A stretch of DNA of 64,000 bases from Microvirga vignae (GCF_001017175.1 NZ_LCYG01000023.1:113473-177472), one strand, 5' to 3'. Positions 43,626 to 51,841 are shown, numbered from the stretch's first letter. Program-made: numbers and translations. The notes: generated by a model from the letters alone, not told the origin.

Positions 43626-44330
43626 ATGGCAGAGTTTTCCGCCTTCCCCATCGCCAAACGCTGGCCTGCATCCCATCCGGACCGGCTGCAGCTCTATTCG
43701 CTGCCGACGCCCAACGGGGTGAAGGTGTCGATCATGCTGGAGGAGATTGGCCTGCCTTACGAGCCGCATCTGATCGATATCGGCAACAACGAGACCTGGA
43801 CAGAAGAATTTCTCTCGCTCAATCCAAACGGCAAGATCCCGGCGATCATCGATCCCAATGGGCCGGATGGAAAGCCGTTAGGGCTCTTCGAATCCGGCGC
43901 GATCCTGCTCTACCTTGCGGAGAAGAGCGGCCAACTCCTGCCGAAGGATCCGGCGCGGCGCTACGAGACCATCCAATGGGTGTTCTTCCAGATGGCCGCC
44001 GTGGGCCCGATGTTCGGCCAGCTCGGCTTCTTCCATAAATTCGCGGGCCGCGAGATCGAGGACAAGCGGCCGCTCGAGCGCTATCGCGCGGAGTCGAAGC
44101 GCCTGCTCGGCGTGCTGGAAAAGCGGCTCAAGGGCCGCCAGTGGATCATGGGCGACGAATACACCATCGCCGACATCTCCCTACTTGGCTGGGTGCGCAA
44201 TCTCATCGGTTTCTATGGGGCCGGCGAGCTTGTTGAATACGACACGCTGAAGGATGTTCCTGCCTGGCTCGAACGTGGCCTCGCTCGCCCTGCCGTGCAG
44301 CGCGGTCTTGAAATCCCGAAGCGGGCGTGA
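43626..44330 (+). CDS. Glutathione S-transferase family protein (YghU/YfcG type)
   Basis: A 234-residue protein. The N-terminal thioredoxin-fold domain reads LQLYSLPTPNGVKVSIMLEE, ETWTEEFLSLNPNGKIPAII and ESGAILLYLAEKSGQLLPKD; Thr/Asn in SLPTPNGVK are the glutathione contacts of the Nu-class/YghU subgroup, and ES is the gamma-Glu binding site. The C-terminal helical domain ends in WIMGDEYTIADISLLGWVRN, the N-capping motif of GSTs. Cytoplasmic; Nu-class members have disulfide-bond reductase and peroxidase activity. Independent gene with its own ribosome binding site (CTGGAG). Confidence 0.93.
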   Translation: MAEFSAFPIAKRWPASHPDRLQLYSLPTPNGVKVSIMLEEIGLPYEPHLIDIGNNETWTEEFLSLNPNGKIPAIIDPNGPDGKPLGLFESGAILLYLAEKSGQLLPKDPARRYETIQWVFFQMAAVGPMFGQLGFFHKFAGREIEDKRPLERYRAESKRLLGVLEKRLKGRQWIMGDEYTIADISLLGWVRNLIGFYGAGELVEYDTLKDVPAWLERGLARPAVQRGLEIPKRA

Positions 44331-44697
44331 CCCGCAATTAGGCGCTACTTTTCCCAATGTCCTGTTAGCCACAACCGTGAGGGCATCCTCCCGGTTATCT
44401 GCATGGTCCCGCCTCAGAGCGACGCAGAACAATCTCGCATCTGCCAAAAAATTAACACAGATTAATAAAATCAATAGCGACGTGCTCTTGTCTCAGTTCT
44501 CGCAAAGAGGAAACCACAGAGTAAGCTGTGCATTAGGGCGCCAGAGAAGCAGCCTGGCTGAGAGCATGTCTATGCGGCCTCACCTCCGATCGTGTTTCGG
44601 TCGAGGGTGGAGCCTTGCGGCTCTGATCGACATAGATCGAGCCAGTAGTGCGCGTTCAAGTGAATTGAAACCACTCTTTCAACAGTAATGAGACACG
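44331..44697. promoter_or_regulatory. Intergenic region before the hemerythrin-phasin gene
   Basis: About 370 bp without a gene. AT-rich core TTAACACAGATTAATAAAAT near 44451-44470 is a likely promoter segment for the gene at 44698. No terminator hairpin is evident for the GST gene. Confidence 0.35.
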
Positions 44698-45702
44698 ATG
44701 CCCGCTAGCAGACGCTTCAGTCAAACACCGCCAGACAAGGCAAACGAGTTCTTCGAAAAGCTCCTTGCGACGTCCGATAATGCTGTCAAGACACGCGAAC
44801 GTCTCTTCGCAGATCTCAAGGAAGAGCTCGAACTCTTGGCAACTCTCCAAGAGCAGCATCTCTTTCCAGTTCTGATGCGGAACGGAATGCACGATCTCGT
44901 GCAGATGGCCGTCAACGACAACCAGGAAACTGTTGCGCTCCTAACACAGCTGGAGCACATGCCCAAAAACAGCAGCGAGTTCCTCGATCAGGTCGCTCGA
45001 TTGAGGAGAATTTTCCAACAGCATATCCGGGATGACAAGAAAGAACTTCTTCCAGCCGTGCTCGAGGTTCTCAGCGAGGAGGAGATAGACGCGGTGATCG
45101 AGAAGGTGGAGGATAAGATGGCCAGTATTGACGAGGCAAAGCGGTTTGAAACGCAGCATAGCCGTGAGCAGGCCGAGACCGTCCAGCGTGTCGCGATTGA
45201 TGTCGCCGATACAATGCGAGCAGGAGTGGAAAGCGCCCAGACTCTCGCCCGTACTTTACAGGAAGCCGTCGAGAGCAGCTTCAACACGTTCACCGAACTG
45301 GCTCGCCAATCGACAGGGCAAGCCATGCAGATGTTCAACCGTCCCGGCGGAGAGACACAGGGACTCACGGCACAAGCTTCGCAAAACTTCCGGATTGCCG
45401 CGCAATCCGGTTCGGCTCTGGCACGTGGGATGCAAGACGTTTCCCGCGAATGCTTTGAACTGAGTCAGAGGCGCTTTCAAAGAAACCTCGAAGGCTTGAC
45501 CGCCTTGGCCCAATGCCGGTCTATGTCCGACTTCATTGCAGTTCAGAGTTCCCTGATCCGGGACAACGTTGAGCAAACCGTTGACAACAGCCGGCGCATT
45601 GCCGAGCTCACCCTCCAAGTGGCGGACGAGGCCACTCGCACTGTGACCGTTCAGGTCGAAGGATCCGAAAAGACAGCCCAACGTGTCAGCCGCGCAGCCT
45701 GA
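44698..45702 (+). CDS. Hemerythrin-like domain fused to phasin domain
   Basis: A 334-residue helical protein. Residues 20-145 resemble a hemerythrin cation-binding domain: FADLKEELELLATLQEQHLF, VNDNQETVALLTQLEHMP, RIFQQHIRDDKKELLPAV and EEIDAVIEKVEDKM. Iron-ligand His and Glu positions are present, but the first His is not obvious (LKEELELL), so metal binding may be incomplete. Residues 165-330 are a phasin domain (TFTELARQSTGQAMQMFNRP, SGSALARGMQDVSRECFELS, MSDFIAVQSSLIRDNVEQTV), which in other proteins coats polyhydroxyalkanoate granules. The fusion suggests an oxygen or iron-responsive granule or stress protein (inference). A perfect palindrome follows the gene. Confidence 0.8.
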   Translation: MPASRRFSQTPPDKANEFFEKLLATSDNAVKTRERLFADLKEELELLATLQEQHLFPVLMRNGMHDLVQMAVNDNQETVALLTQLEHMPKNSSEFLDQVARLRRIFQQHIRDDKKELLPAVLEVLSEEEIDAVIEKVEDKMASIDEAKRFETQHSREQAETVQRVAIDVADTMRAGVESAQTLARTLQEAVESSFNTFTELARQSTGQAMQMFNRPGGETQGLTAQASQNFRIAAQSGSALARGMQDVSRECFELSQRRFQRNLEGLTALAQCRSMSDFIAVQSSLIRDNVEQTVDNSRRIAELTLQVADEATRTVTVQVEGSEKTAQRVSRAA

Positions 45703-45726
45703 GGGTTAGAAACTGTCCAAATCGGG

Positions 45727-45754
45727 ACGCTCCTGGCTTCGAAGCCAGGAGCGT
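45727..45754. terminator. Perfect 28 bp palindrome between convergent genes
   Basis: ACGCTCCTGGCTTC-GAAGCCAGGAGCGT is a perfect inverted repeat without T run, located between the plus-strand hemerythrin-phasin gene and the minus-strand M20 gene. A bidirectional terminator is likely; it could also bind a protein dimer. Confidence 0.6.
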
Positions 45755-45795
45755 CTGCACGCATCAAGTCGAAAAGCGGCACAAGGGCAAGGGAT

Positions 45796-46944
45796 TTATC
45801 CTACCAAATCCCGCAACGTACGCATGAAAATTCGCGATCCGATCGCAATCAGATCGTCCGGAAAATCATAATCCGGATTGTGGAGCGCTGCGTGATCCTC
45901 ACCAGCACCGAGAAAAAACATCGCGGCCGGAGCATTCGCACCCAACTGCCCGAAATCTTCGGACGGGCGCATGGGCAGATCCCCCCTGTCATGCGGCACG
46001 CCTTCGGCATCGAGCGCACGGCGTAAGTGTGCCACCGCTTCGGGAGCGTTCTCGCAATGGCGGAAAACGTCGCTGTACAAGATCTCGACGGATAAACCGC
46101 TATCCCGCGCGGCATCCTTGGCCATTTGCTCGGCCTTGGACACGAGAGCGTCCATGCCTGCGTCAGTCATCGTCCGAAGCGTTGCCCAGATCTCTCCGTG
46201 AGCGGGAGCAATGCCGAAGGCCGGCTCGCCGATCTGCGCGTGCGTCACGGTCACCATGGCGAAGCTCTCGCTCATGGGACCGCCGCTGCCTAAGGACGTG
46301 AGCGCCGGCATGAGCTGCGCGATGGCATTGACCGGCGACACTCCCGTCTCAGGCATCGAGGCATGGGCTGTCTTGCCCGTGAGCACAATGCGCATACCGC
46401 GTGAGGCACAACTCACCGGTCCCTCGATGAGAGCGACCTTGCCGAACTTCATGCCTGGTAGATTGTGAAGCGCGAACACGAAGTCGGGCGCGATCTCGCG
46501 AAACTTCGAATCCGCTACAACGGCCGCGGCTCCCGCTCCCGTCTCCTCGGCTGGCTGGAAGAGCAGGATAGCACGACCATGTTGCGGACGTTGCCGGCCC
46601 AAGCCCCGGGCGAGAGCCGCGAGGATCGCCATGTGCCCGTCATGTCCGCACAAATGCGCCTTGCCCTGCGCGCGTGAGCGATGAGGCGCTGCGGAAATTT
46701 CCCCGATGGGCAGGGCATCGAGCTCCGCGCGAAACAACACCGTGGGGCCGGGCCCCCTGCCCTCGAAGATGCCGGCCACGCCATGACCGCCGAGGTCCGT
46801 GACGATCCGATCGGCGCCAGCGGAGGTAAGCAAGGTTTGAACCGCTCGGGCGGTTTCAACCTCCTCTCCCGATATCTCGGGATGGCGGTGCAGCCCGCGC
46901 CGCCACTCGGTTAGCTCGACCACGTCTTGGTTGGTTAAAAACAT
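45796..46944 (-). CDS. M20 family amidohydrolase
   Basis: A 382-residue enzyme of the hippurate hydrolase / IAA-amino-acid hydrolase group. It shows HRHPEISGEE, RAELDALPI, the metal site AHLCGHDGHMA and FQPAEETGAGA (the EE pair), NLPGMKFGKVA, the lid domain start (GKTAHASMPETG), and MRPSEDFGQLGANAPAAMFF with FLGAGEDHAALHNPDYDFPD at the C-terminus. It hydrolyses N-acyl amino acids with two metal ions. It follows the MYG1-family gene on the minus strand with a 36 bp gap, so the two form an operon. Confidence 0.92.
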   Translation of the reverse strand: MFLTNQDVVELTEWRRGLHRHPEISGEEVETARAVQTLLTSAGADRIVTDLGGHGVAGIFEGRGPGPTVLFRAELDALPIGEISAAPHRSRAQGKAHLCGHDGHMAILAALARGLGRQRPQHGRAILLFQPAEETGAGAAAVVADSKFREIAPDFVFALHNLPGMKFGKVALIEGPVSCASRGMRIVLTGKTAHASMPETGVSPVNAIAQLMPALTSLGSGGPMSESFAMVTVTHAQIGEPAFGIAPAHGEIWATLRTMTDAGMDALVSKAEQMAKDAARDSGLSVEILYSDVFRHCENAPEAVAHLRRALDAEGVPHDRGDLPMRPSEDFGQLGANAPAAMFFLGAGEDHAALHNPDYDFPDDLIAIGSRIFMRTLRDLVG

Positions 46945-46980
46945 GGGAAGGAACTCTGGCCCATCATAAGAACAGGATGG

Positions 46981-47886
46981 TCAGATTGCCCCAATTTGCT
47001 CACCCACGGCAATCGCCTGTTCCACCAATCGGATGGCCGAGGCTCGGGAACGGGCTCCGCAGATGAAACCGCTCGGATGGCAAAAGACGCCATCCGGAAT
47101 GCCTGCAACCCTGGAGAAGGCTTCCTCCTGCAGGCCTCGCCAGACTTCCGGTAGGGACAGTCGCTGTCCGAAGGAATTGGGCTCCGGCGGAATCGTGCGA
47201 CAGTACCAAGAAGTAGAATCCTCGTTTGGATAGATGACGAAGAGCAAATCTTTCAGGCCGCCTTCGAACACCGCCTTTTCCCAGGGGAGCTTTCGATCGA
47301 GCACGATTACGCGCGGATCTTTCGTCTCCCGAGCCGCGGTTGCCACGAAGGACACGGCTTTAGCCTCCGCATAGGCTTGGCGGCAGGCGCGCAGCAGAAT
47401 GCCGTGCGCCACGACAGCCGCCTCCGCAAACGCTTCGTCAAAGGTTTGGGTGCTGTCCCACGTGGGGTTGAATGCCTCGATCAGTAGGGCAAGATGCCCT
47501 GGGCATGCGGATGAGACGCCGTTGTCGGCGAGATCGATGGCGAGAATGAGCCCCGCATCAATATCTTGCCAGACGACCTCGCGCGTATCGTCTCCAATTT
47601 CCGGCACGAAATGGTTGAGAGCCTGACGCCCATAATCGCGCCAGATCAGGCCGACCGAGCTGTAGGGCGTGCCATCCTCGCGGCGCGGCAGGTCGCGCAT
47701 ATGATGGTCATAGCGGTTCCTCGCAGGCTCATAGACGCCGCCCACGTCGAACACGATATCGGCTGCAGCAATCAGAGCAGGATCGCGGGTGCGGATGAAA
47801 TCGAAATCCCCAAGGGCCGCACGCAGGACAGCGGAGGCGAACACGTCATCCGCATGGAATGTCCCGCTATGAGTCACGATCTTCAT
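46981..47886 (-). CDS. MYG1 family protein
   Basis: A 301-residue protein of the MYG1/UPF0160 family: MKIVTHSGTFHADDVFASAV, a DHH-like metal motif, DIVFDVGGVYEPARNRYDHH, then SSVGLIWRDYG and VFCHPSGFICGARSRASAI. The family is a DHH-superfamily phosphoesterase; the eukaryotic MYG1 is a 3'-5' RNA exonuclease. Cytoplasmic. It is the first gene of a minus-strand pair with the M20 amidohydrolase. Confidence 0.92.
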   Translation of the reverse strand: MKIVTHSGTFHADDVFASAVLRAALGDFDFIRTRDPALIAAADIVFDVGGVYEPARNRYDHHMRDLPRREDGTPYSSVGLIWRDYGRQALNHFVPEIGDDTREVVWQDIDAGLILAIDLADNGVSSACPGHLALLIEAFNPTWDSTQTFDEAFAEAAVVAHGILLRACRQAYAEAKAVSFVATAARETKDPRVIVLDRKLPWEKAVFEGGLKDLLFVIYPNEDSTSWYCRTIPPEPNSFGQRLSLPEVWRGLQEEAFSRVAGIPDGVFCHPSGFICGARSRASAIRLVEQAIAVGEQIGAI

Positions 47887-48067
47887 ACTGCCCTTCCCGT
47901 CAAATCAATCAAACCCCTGTCGTCTCCTCAGGAGCCAAGCTATGGCGAGGCATATAACCCTATTACGAGGGAGCAGAACAGGGCCGGCATGGCTGAATAG
48001 CGTTTTTCTTGCGGCTAATTGAACCTTTCTTTCGAGTTAGGGCAGCCGGAAGGCTGGCCGCCATCGC

Positions 48068-48097
48068 TTGACCTTGCCATGGTAGGAAGGTCTAGAC
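48068..48097 (+). promoter_or_regulatory. CueR-type copper-responsive promoter (copZ-like gene)
   Basis: TTGACCTTGCCATGGTAGGA followed by AGGTCTAGAC: a -35 (TTGACC), a dyad ACCTTgCC...GGaAGGT centred in an over-long spacer and a TCTAGA -10. This is the layout of MerR-family CueR promoters of copA/copZ genes. It lies 36 bp before the HMA gene. A near copy is at 49678-49707. No cueR gene is in the window. Confidence 0.85.
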
Positions 48098-48132
48098 AGC
48101 CGAGGATCTTGGTTTACGGGGAAGATCCGAAC

Positions 48133-48342
48133 ATGCATCGATTCCACATTTCCGGCATGACCTGCGGCGGCTGCCTCGGAGCAGTGACAAAGGCAATCCT
48201 GAAGCTCGATCCGCAAGCGCGCATCGAAAGCAACCTTGAAAAGCGCACGATCACGGTCGCAACGGATAAAGCCGAAGCCTCCCTGCTCGCCACTCTGGAG
48301 AATGCTGGTTACCCAGCTCAAGCAGTTTCTGACGCCAGATGA
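48133..48342 (+). CDS. Copper chaperone, HMA domain (CopZ-like)
   Basis: A 69-residue protein from the ATG at 48133; the longer frame from 48019 would run through the promoter. Sequence MHRFHISGMTCGGCLGAVTK, ending ATDKAEASLLATLENAGYPA. The MTCGGC metal site (CxxC) and betaalphabeta-betaalphabeta length match the heavy-metal-associated domain. It binds Cu(I) and hands it to an exporter or regulator. It is followed by the DUF305 gene 69 bp downstream, probably under the same CueR-type promoter. Confidence 0.9.
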   Translation: MHRFHISGMTCGGCLGAVTKAILKLDPQARIESNLEKRTITVATDKAEASLLATLENAGYPAQAVSDAR

Positions 48343-48411
48343 GGCTGCAGCCTTATCTCTTTCTGGTGCAGCCCTTGCGCCTCCCGCCCCCCAATCTTTA
48401 GGAGATTGATC

Positions 48412-48789
48412 ATGATCCTACGCTCTTTGATCATGGCGGGCAGCGTCGCCGCTCTTCCGACGCTCGTACTCGCGCAAGGAACCTCCCATAGCGGCCATTC
48501 CACGCCGATGCAGACGCAGCAATCCACGGACACGCCGGCCACGAAGGGCTACCGCGAAGCCAATGCGAAGATGCATCGCAATATGGATATCCCCTATACC
48601 GGCGACTCTGATGCAGATTTCGTACGCAGCATGATCCCGCATCACCAGGGCGCCATCGATATGGCGAAAGTCGCTCTTCAGAATGCCAAGGATGAGCAGG
48701 TTCGCAAATGGGCAACCGACGTGATCCGCGAGCAGGAGCGCGAGATTGCGGAGATGCAGGCTTGGCTGAAGAAGAAGGGTGTACAATAA
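48412..48789 (+). CDS. DUF305 exported protein (CopM-like)
   Basis: A 125-residue protein; AGGAG precedes the ATG at 48412. Signal peptide ILRSLIMAGSVAALPTLVLAQ, then a His/Met/Gln-rich stretch (SHSGHSTPMQTQQ). The DUF305 core has the motif FVRSMIPHHQGAIDMAKVAL, then IREQEREIAEMQAWLKKKG. The M-x-x-HH motif and its metal role are documented for copper-binding CopM proteins. It is periplasmic and probably buffers copper. It is the second gene of the copZ-like transcript. Confidence 0.9.
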   Translation: MILRSLIMAGSVAALPTLVLAQGTSHSGHSTPMQTQQSTDTPATKGYREANAKMHRNMDIPYTGDSDADFVRSMIPHHQGAIDMAKVALQNAKDEQVRKWATDVIREQEREIAEMQAWLKKKGVQ

Positions 48790-48794
48790 ACCAA

Positions 48795-48850
48795 ACGGCC
48801 TTGCCTTGAGTCCGGCCTTTTGTTTCACTTGAGTCCGGCCTTTTGTTTCA
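48795..48850 (+). terminator. Terminator of the copper operon with duplicated 3' arm
   Basis: CGGCC (48796) and CCGGCCTTTTGTTT (48812) form a stem with T run; the segment CTTGAGTCCGGCCTTTTGTT plus TCA is then repeated exactly in tandem (48805-48827 and 48828-48850). Confidence 0.65.
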
Positions 48851-48927
48851 GGTGTGCTCGTGAACGACCTGAGCTTCGACCTTGCTATCGAAGATGTGGG
48901 GTCGCACGGTGCGGGTGAGCACCTGCC

Positions 48928-49041
48928 TCAGCTTGATGCGGCATCCAGCGTGCCGATGCCGACGAATCCCGACGAACGGAAGGTGTCGCCGCTCTGAATC
49001 AAGGCGACCTTCTCTGCCGCGCCGGTGATCTTGTCACGCGT
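48928..49041 (-). pseudogene. N-terminal fragment of a CoA-transferase gene
   Basis: Minus-strand frame TRDKITGAAEKVALIQSGDT followed by FRSSGFVGIGTLDA, which matches the start of YdiF-type acyl-CoA:carboxylate CoA-transferases (GDT...SGFVGIGTP-A). There is no start codon (CCC in place of ATG) and the frame ends after about 37 codons. The rest of the gene is missing. From here to 49264 I see no other gene. Confidence 0.5.
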
Positions 49042-49264
49042 GGGCCCTCCCCTCCCTTTAAGATGCAATTCCTCACTAGGCTTCCAAGTGGTTGTGTGGA
49101 TTGCTGTTTCGTGAGGATCGGATCATCCTCACCTTGGCAGTGTCAATATGGCCTGGGAGCGTGTAGAGGATCGGTGCTGCGCACTTGTGGGGAGCACCAT
49201 GCTTCGAACGAGAGGGCTCGTGCGTTAACGGGTATCCCTTGCGGGCGACAGGAAAGGAAAAACC

Positions 49265-49567
49265 ATGTTTACGCTTACAATCAGCGACAAGCCGATTGCC
49301 ATCACCAATGCCGATGAGGAGGAAGCCCGCGAGCTCCTCATGAGCGAGGATTTCAAGGAAGACCTCAAGTACTTGGAAAGCGAAGGCGCTCCCATCTGGG
49401 ACGGCTTCGCCACTCTCAATGTCCGGCCAGCCACCGAAGAGGAAAAGGCCGAATTCGAGGGGGCGGATTTCGATGATGAAGAGGACGAGGACGACGATGA
49501 GGAGGATGGCCCCTACATCATGTTCCTGGTCGACGTGACGGACCCGGATGAGGCTGACGAGGACTAA
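49265..49567 (+). CDS. Acidic hypothetical protein, 100 residues
   Basis: MFTLTISDKPIAITNADEEE, then helical ARELLMSEDFKEDLKYLESE, ending in an Asp/Glu run (DFDDEEDEDDDEEDGPYIMF) and LVDVTDPDEADED. Soluble, strongly negative; family not recognised. The ATG at 49265 has GGAAAGG upstream. It may bind metal or basic partners (inference from charge only). A GC hairpin follows (49597-49621). Confidence 0.6.
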   Translation: MFTLTISDKPIAITNADEEEARELLMSEDFKEDLKYLESEGAPIWDGFATLNVRPATEEEKAEFEGADFDDEEDEDDDEEDGPYIMFLVDVTDPDEADED

Positions 49568-49596
49568 GTCCTTTCTTCAGATTAGTTTTAAGAAAG

Positions 49597-49621
49597 CCGA
49601 GCCCGCTGTTTCCGGGCTCGG
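49597..49621 (+). terminator. Hairpin after the acidic-protein gene
   Basis: CCGAGCCCG-ctgtttc-CGGGCTCGG, a nine-pair stem 30 bp after the stop codon; no T run behind it. Confidence 0.55.
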
Positions 49622-49677
49622 TAACCAGGACGCAGTGTCTCCGTTTCCTGAACGGGACATCTCCACCCTTCACGTTC

Positions 49678-49707
49678 TTGACCTTGCCACGGTGGGAAGG
49701 TGCAGAC
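49678..49707 (+). promoter_or_regulatory. CueR-type copper-responsive promoter (DUF411 gene)
   Basis: TTGACCTTGCCACGGTGGGA followed by AGGTGCAGAC. It carries the same -35, dyad (ACCTTgCCAC...GTGGgAAGGT) and spacing as the element at 48068-48097; the first 12 bases are identical. It lies 31 bp before the ATG at 49739. Confidence 0.8.
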
Positions 49708-49738
49708 CCTGAGCGACATGGCTCAATGGAGTTCAACC

Positions 49739-50218
49739 ATGCGATCCAACCTGATGATCAGCCGAAGAGCGTTGCTGACGGTCTTCATCGCTTCTCCCCT
49801 CGCGACGCGAACGGCGTCGGCCGAAGCGCTGCCAAAGATGGTGGTGACCAAGGATCCGACATGTGGATGCTGTGGTGCCTGGGTGGAGCATGTCCGCTCA
49901 GCAGGCTTTACGGTCGAGGTTATTGAATCGCCGGAGATGAATCGCGTGAAGGCGCGCCTCGGTGTGCCGCAGGATCTGGCCTCCTGCCATACGGCGGAGA
50001 TCGGCGGCTATGTAATCGAGGGCCATGTGCCTGCGGATTCGATCAAGCGCCTTCTTGCGGAAAATCCCAGCGCCAAGGGGCTGGCCGTCCCCGGCATGCC
50101 GGCAGGCTCGCCTGGAATGGAGGTTGCAGGTATGGAGCCTGAAACCTTCGAGGTGGTGCTCTTCGGCCCCTCGGGCCAGCGACCCTTTGCCCGCTACAAA
50201 GGTGGCAGGCCCGCCTGA
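49739..50218 (+). CDS. DUF411 exported metal-binding protein
   Basis: A 159-residue protein; the ATG at 49739 follows TGGAG. Earlier in-frame starts fall in or close to the promoter (GTG 49700, ATG 49718). Tat-like leader MISRRALLTVFIASPLATRT, then MVVTKDPTCGCCGAWVEHVR, the DUF411 motif with a CxCC metal site. The Cys in LASCHTAEIGGYVIEGHVPA and the MPAGSPGMEVAGMEPE Met-rich loop are also typical. The family is linked to copper resistance; the CueR-type promoter in front supports that. Periplasmic. Confidence 0.88.
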   Translation: MRSNLMISRRALLTVFIASPLATRTASAEALPKMVVTKDPTCGCCGAWVEHVRSAGFTVEVIESPEMNRVKARLGVPQDLASCHTAEIGGYVIEGHVPADSIKRLLAENPSAKGLAVPGMPAGSPGMEVAGMEPETFEVVLFGPSGQRPFARYKGGRPA

Positions 50219-50259
50219 CGCGCACGGGAACACCGGACGAGCCGGGCCGTTGGCCCTCC

Positions 50260-51270
50260 ATGTCCTGGCTTGTTCAACCCCGTCTTGTGAACGACCCCTT
50301 CAGCGATCCAGGCGTCTACCTTGACTTCCGGTATGGCCGTCGGGCGATCCTTTTCGATCTTGGCGATGTGAGCCCGTTGTCGTCGCGCGAGTTGCTGCGG
50401 GTCAGTCATGTCTTCGTCTCGCATACGCATGTGGACCACATCGCCGGCTTCGACCGCCTGTTTCGGCTCTGTCTCCATCGCCCCTCGCCGCTCATCCTGA
50501 TCGGACCATCCGGTTTTACGGATCAGATCGAGCACCGCATCCGCAGCTTCACCTGGAACCTGCTGGACGAGAACTCAGTCGATTTCTGTCTGCGTGCAAT
50601 GGATTATGATGGCGTCCGCCTGACGAAGGCTGCCGAATTTCATGCCCGTGAGGCCTTCGCTCGACGCGAGGTGCAGGCACCGAACTTTCCGGAAGGCCTT
50701 GCATGGGCGGAGGCGGATTTCAGGATCGAGGCCGTTGCTCTCGACCATGGCATTCCCTCCCTCGCTTTCGCCTTGAAGGAAGTCATGCAGGTCAATGTCT
50801 GGCGCGGCATGCTCGCGGAAATGGGGCTTCCACCCGGACCATGGCTCAATGAGGCAAAGCGTGCCGTCCGTCGCGGGCTGCCGGACAATCATCCAATCTC
50901 GGTTTCAGATCATGGAACGATCAGGCTGAGCGAGCTGAAGCACCGCGCCCTGCGCGTCGCTCCGGGACAGATGGTCGCCTATGTCACCGATGCGTCTCCG
51001 CATGCGGCAAACCGCGCCAGGATCCTGCAACTCGCCGATAAGGCGGATCAGCTTTTCATCGAGGCGGTGTTTCTGGAGAAAGACCGGCACCTTGCCGAAG
51101 CCTCGCACCATCTCACTGCCTGGGAAGCAGGCGCCATCGCTCGAGAAGCTGGCGTCCGCGCCGTGACTCCGTTCCACCACTCCGCCCGTTATCTCGGCGA
51201 GCCCGAGGTTCTGCGGCAGGAACTGTTCGAGAGTTTCAGACCAAACGAAGCGCAATCCTTGATCGCTTGA
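50260..51270 (+). CDS. RNase Z-like metallo-beta-lactamase-fold hydrolase
   Basis: A 336-residue protein: YGRRAILFDLGDVSPLSSRE, HVFVSHTHVDHIAGFDRLFR (zinc motif HxHxDH), later VAYVTDASP, LFIEAVFLEKDR, and SHHLTAWEAGAIAREAGVRA with PFHHSARYLG. The exosite-like middle and the length are those of the RNase Z group, which processes tRNA 3' ends or cyclic phosphodiesters. It is more distant from E. coli-type RNase Z (lacking the usual PxKxRN end), so its substrate is uncertain. It starts 41 bp after the DUF411 gene and may share its transcript. Confidence 0.8.
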   Translation: MSWLVQPRLVNDPFSDPGVYLDFRYGRRAILFDLGDVSPLSSRELLRVSHVFVSHTHVDHIAGFDRLFRLCLHRPSPLILIGPSGFTDQIEHRIRSFTWNLLDENSVDFCLRAMDYDGVRLTKAAEFHAREAFARREVQAPNFPEGLAWAEADFRIEAVALDHGIPSLAFALKEVMQVNVWRGMLAEMGLPPGPWLNEAKRAVRRGLPDNHPISVSDHGTIRLSELKHRALRVAPGQMVAYVTDASPHAANRARILQLADKADQLFIEAVFLEKDRHLAEASHHLTAWEAGAIAREAGVRAVTPFHHSARYLGEPEVLRQELFESFRPNEAQSLIA

Positions 51271-51276
51271 GGCAGT

Positions 51277-51741
51277 TCACCGCGCAGCGAACACAGTCTT
51301 ATAGATCTGTTCCGGCTCCGGCCTCCTGTTGGACTGGTATCTCAGTACACGATAGCCACAGGATTTGAGGATCTGGTCGCGCCTGGCATCGCGCTTTGCA
51401 TCATGGGAGCGATCGTCGAGCTCGACCACCGCGATCACCTCCATGTCGCAGGCGATCACCCAATCGACGCGCATGTTGGAGATCTGCTTGAACGCGACCC
51501 AGAACGTGCGGCTGCCCTCCTTCGCATCGGGCCGCAGGAGGGCCAAGATCGGCACCTGGGGCCAAATCTCGCAGTCGGGAAACGCCTTCAGCAGGCGCTG
51601 GTAAAACTCTCTCTCATTGGCTGTCATGATCGGCGTGCGGCGATAGCGCACGCGGCGCGCCCAGATTAGCGCAACGATGAGCGCCAGAGCGAGCAGGACA
51701 ATGCCGGCGAGCCATGTCCAGGACATGTTTTCGATGATCAT
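51277..51741 (-). CDS. DUF2726 membrane-anchored protein
   Basis: A 154-residue protein with one N-terminal membrane helix (MSWTWLAGIVLLALALIVAL) and a DUF2726 domain: ANEREFYQRLLKAFPDCEIW, VDWVIACDMEVIAVVELDDR and CGYRVLRYQSNRRPE. The VELDD and R-D...Y-V-R-Y pattern relates to restriction-endonuclease-like folds. Function unknown. It ends 6 bp from the convergent RNase Z-like gene. Confidence 0.88.
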   Translation of the reverse strand: MIIENMSWTWLAGIVLLALALIVALIWARRVRYRRTPIMTANEREFYQRLLKAFPDCEIWPQVPILALLRPDAKEGSRTFWVAFKQISNMRVDWVIACDMEVIAVVELDDRSHDAKRDARRDQILKSCGYRVLRYQSNRRPEPEQIYKTVFAAR

Positions 51742-51841
51742 GCGACTCGCCCTCTCGTGGCCTCCAGTCAGGCTCCATGAAACCGAGCCGTATGGTCCTG
51801 CGTCTTCTTATTGCCAGGTTAAAGTTTTGGGGAGAGTGAAG

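Noticed and set aside
48805..48850. Possible CRISPR or satellite repeat
   Set aside because: Just a two-copy tandem duplication containing the terminator arm.
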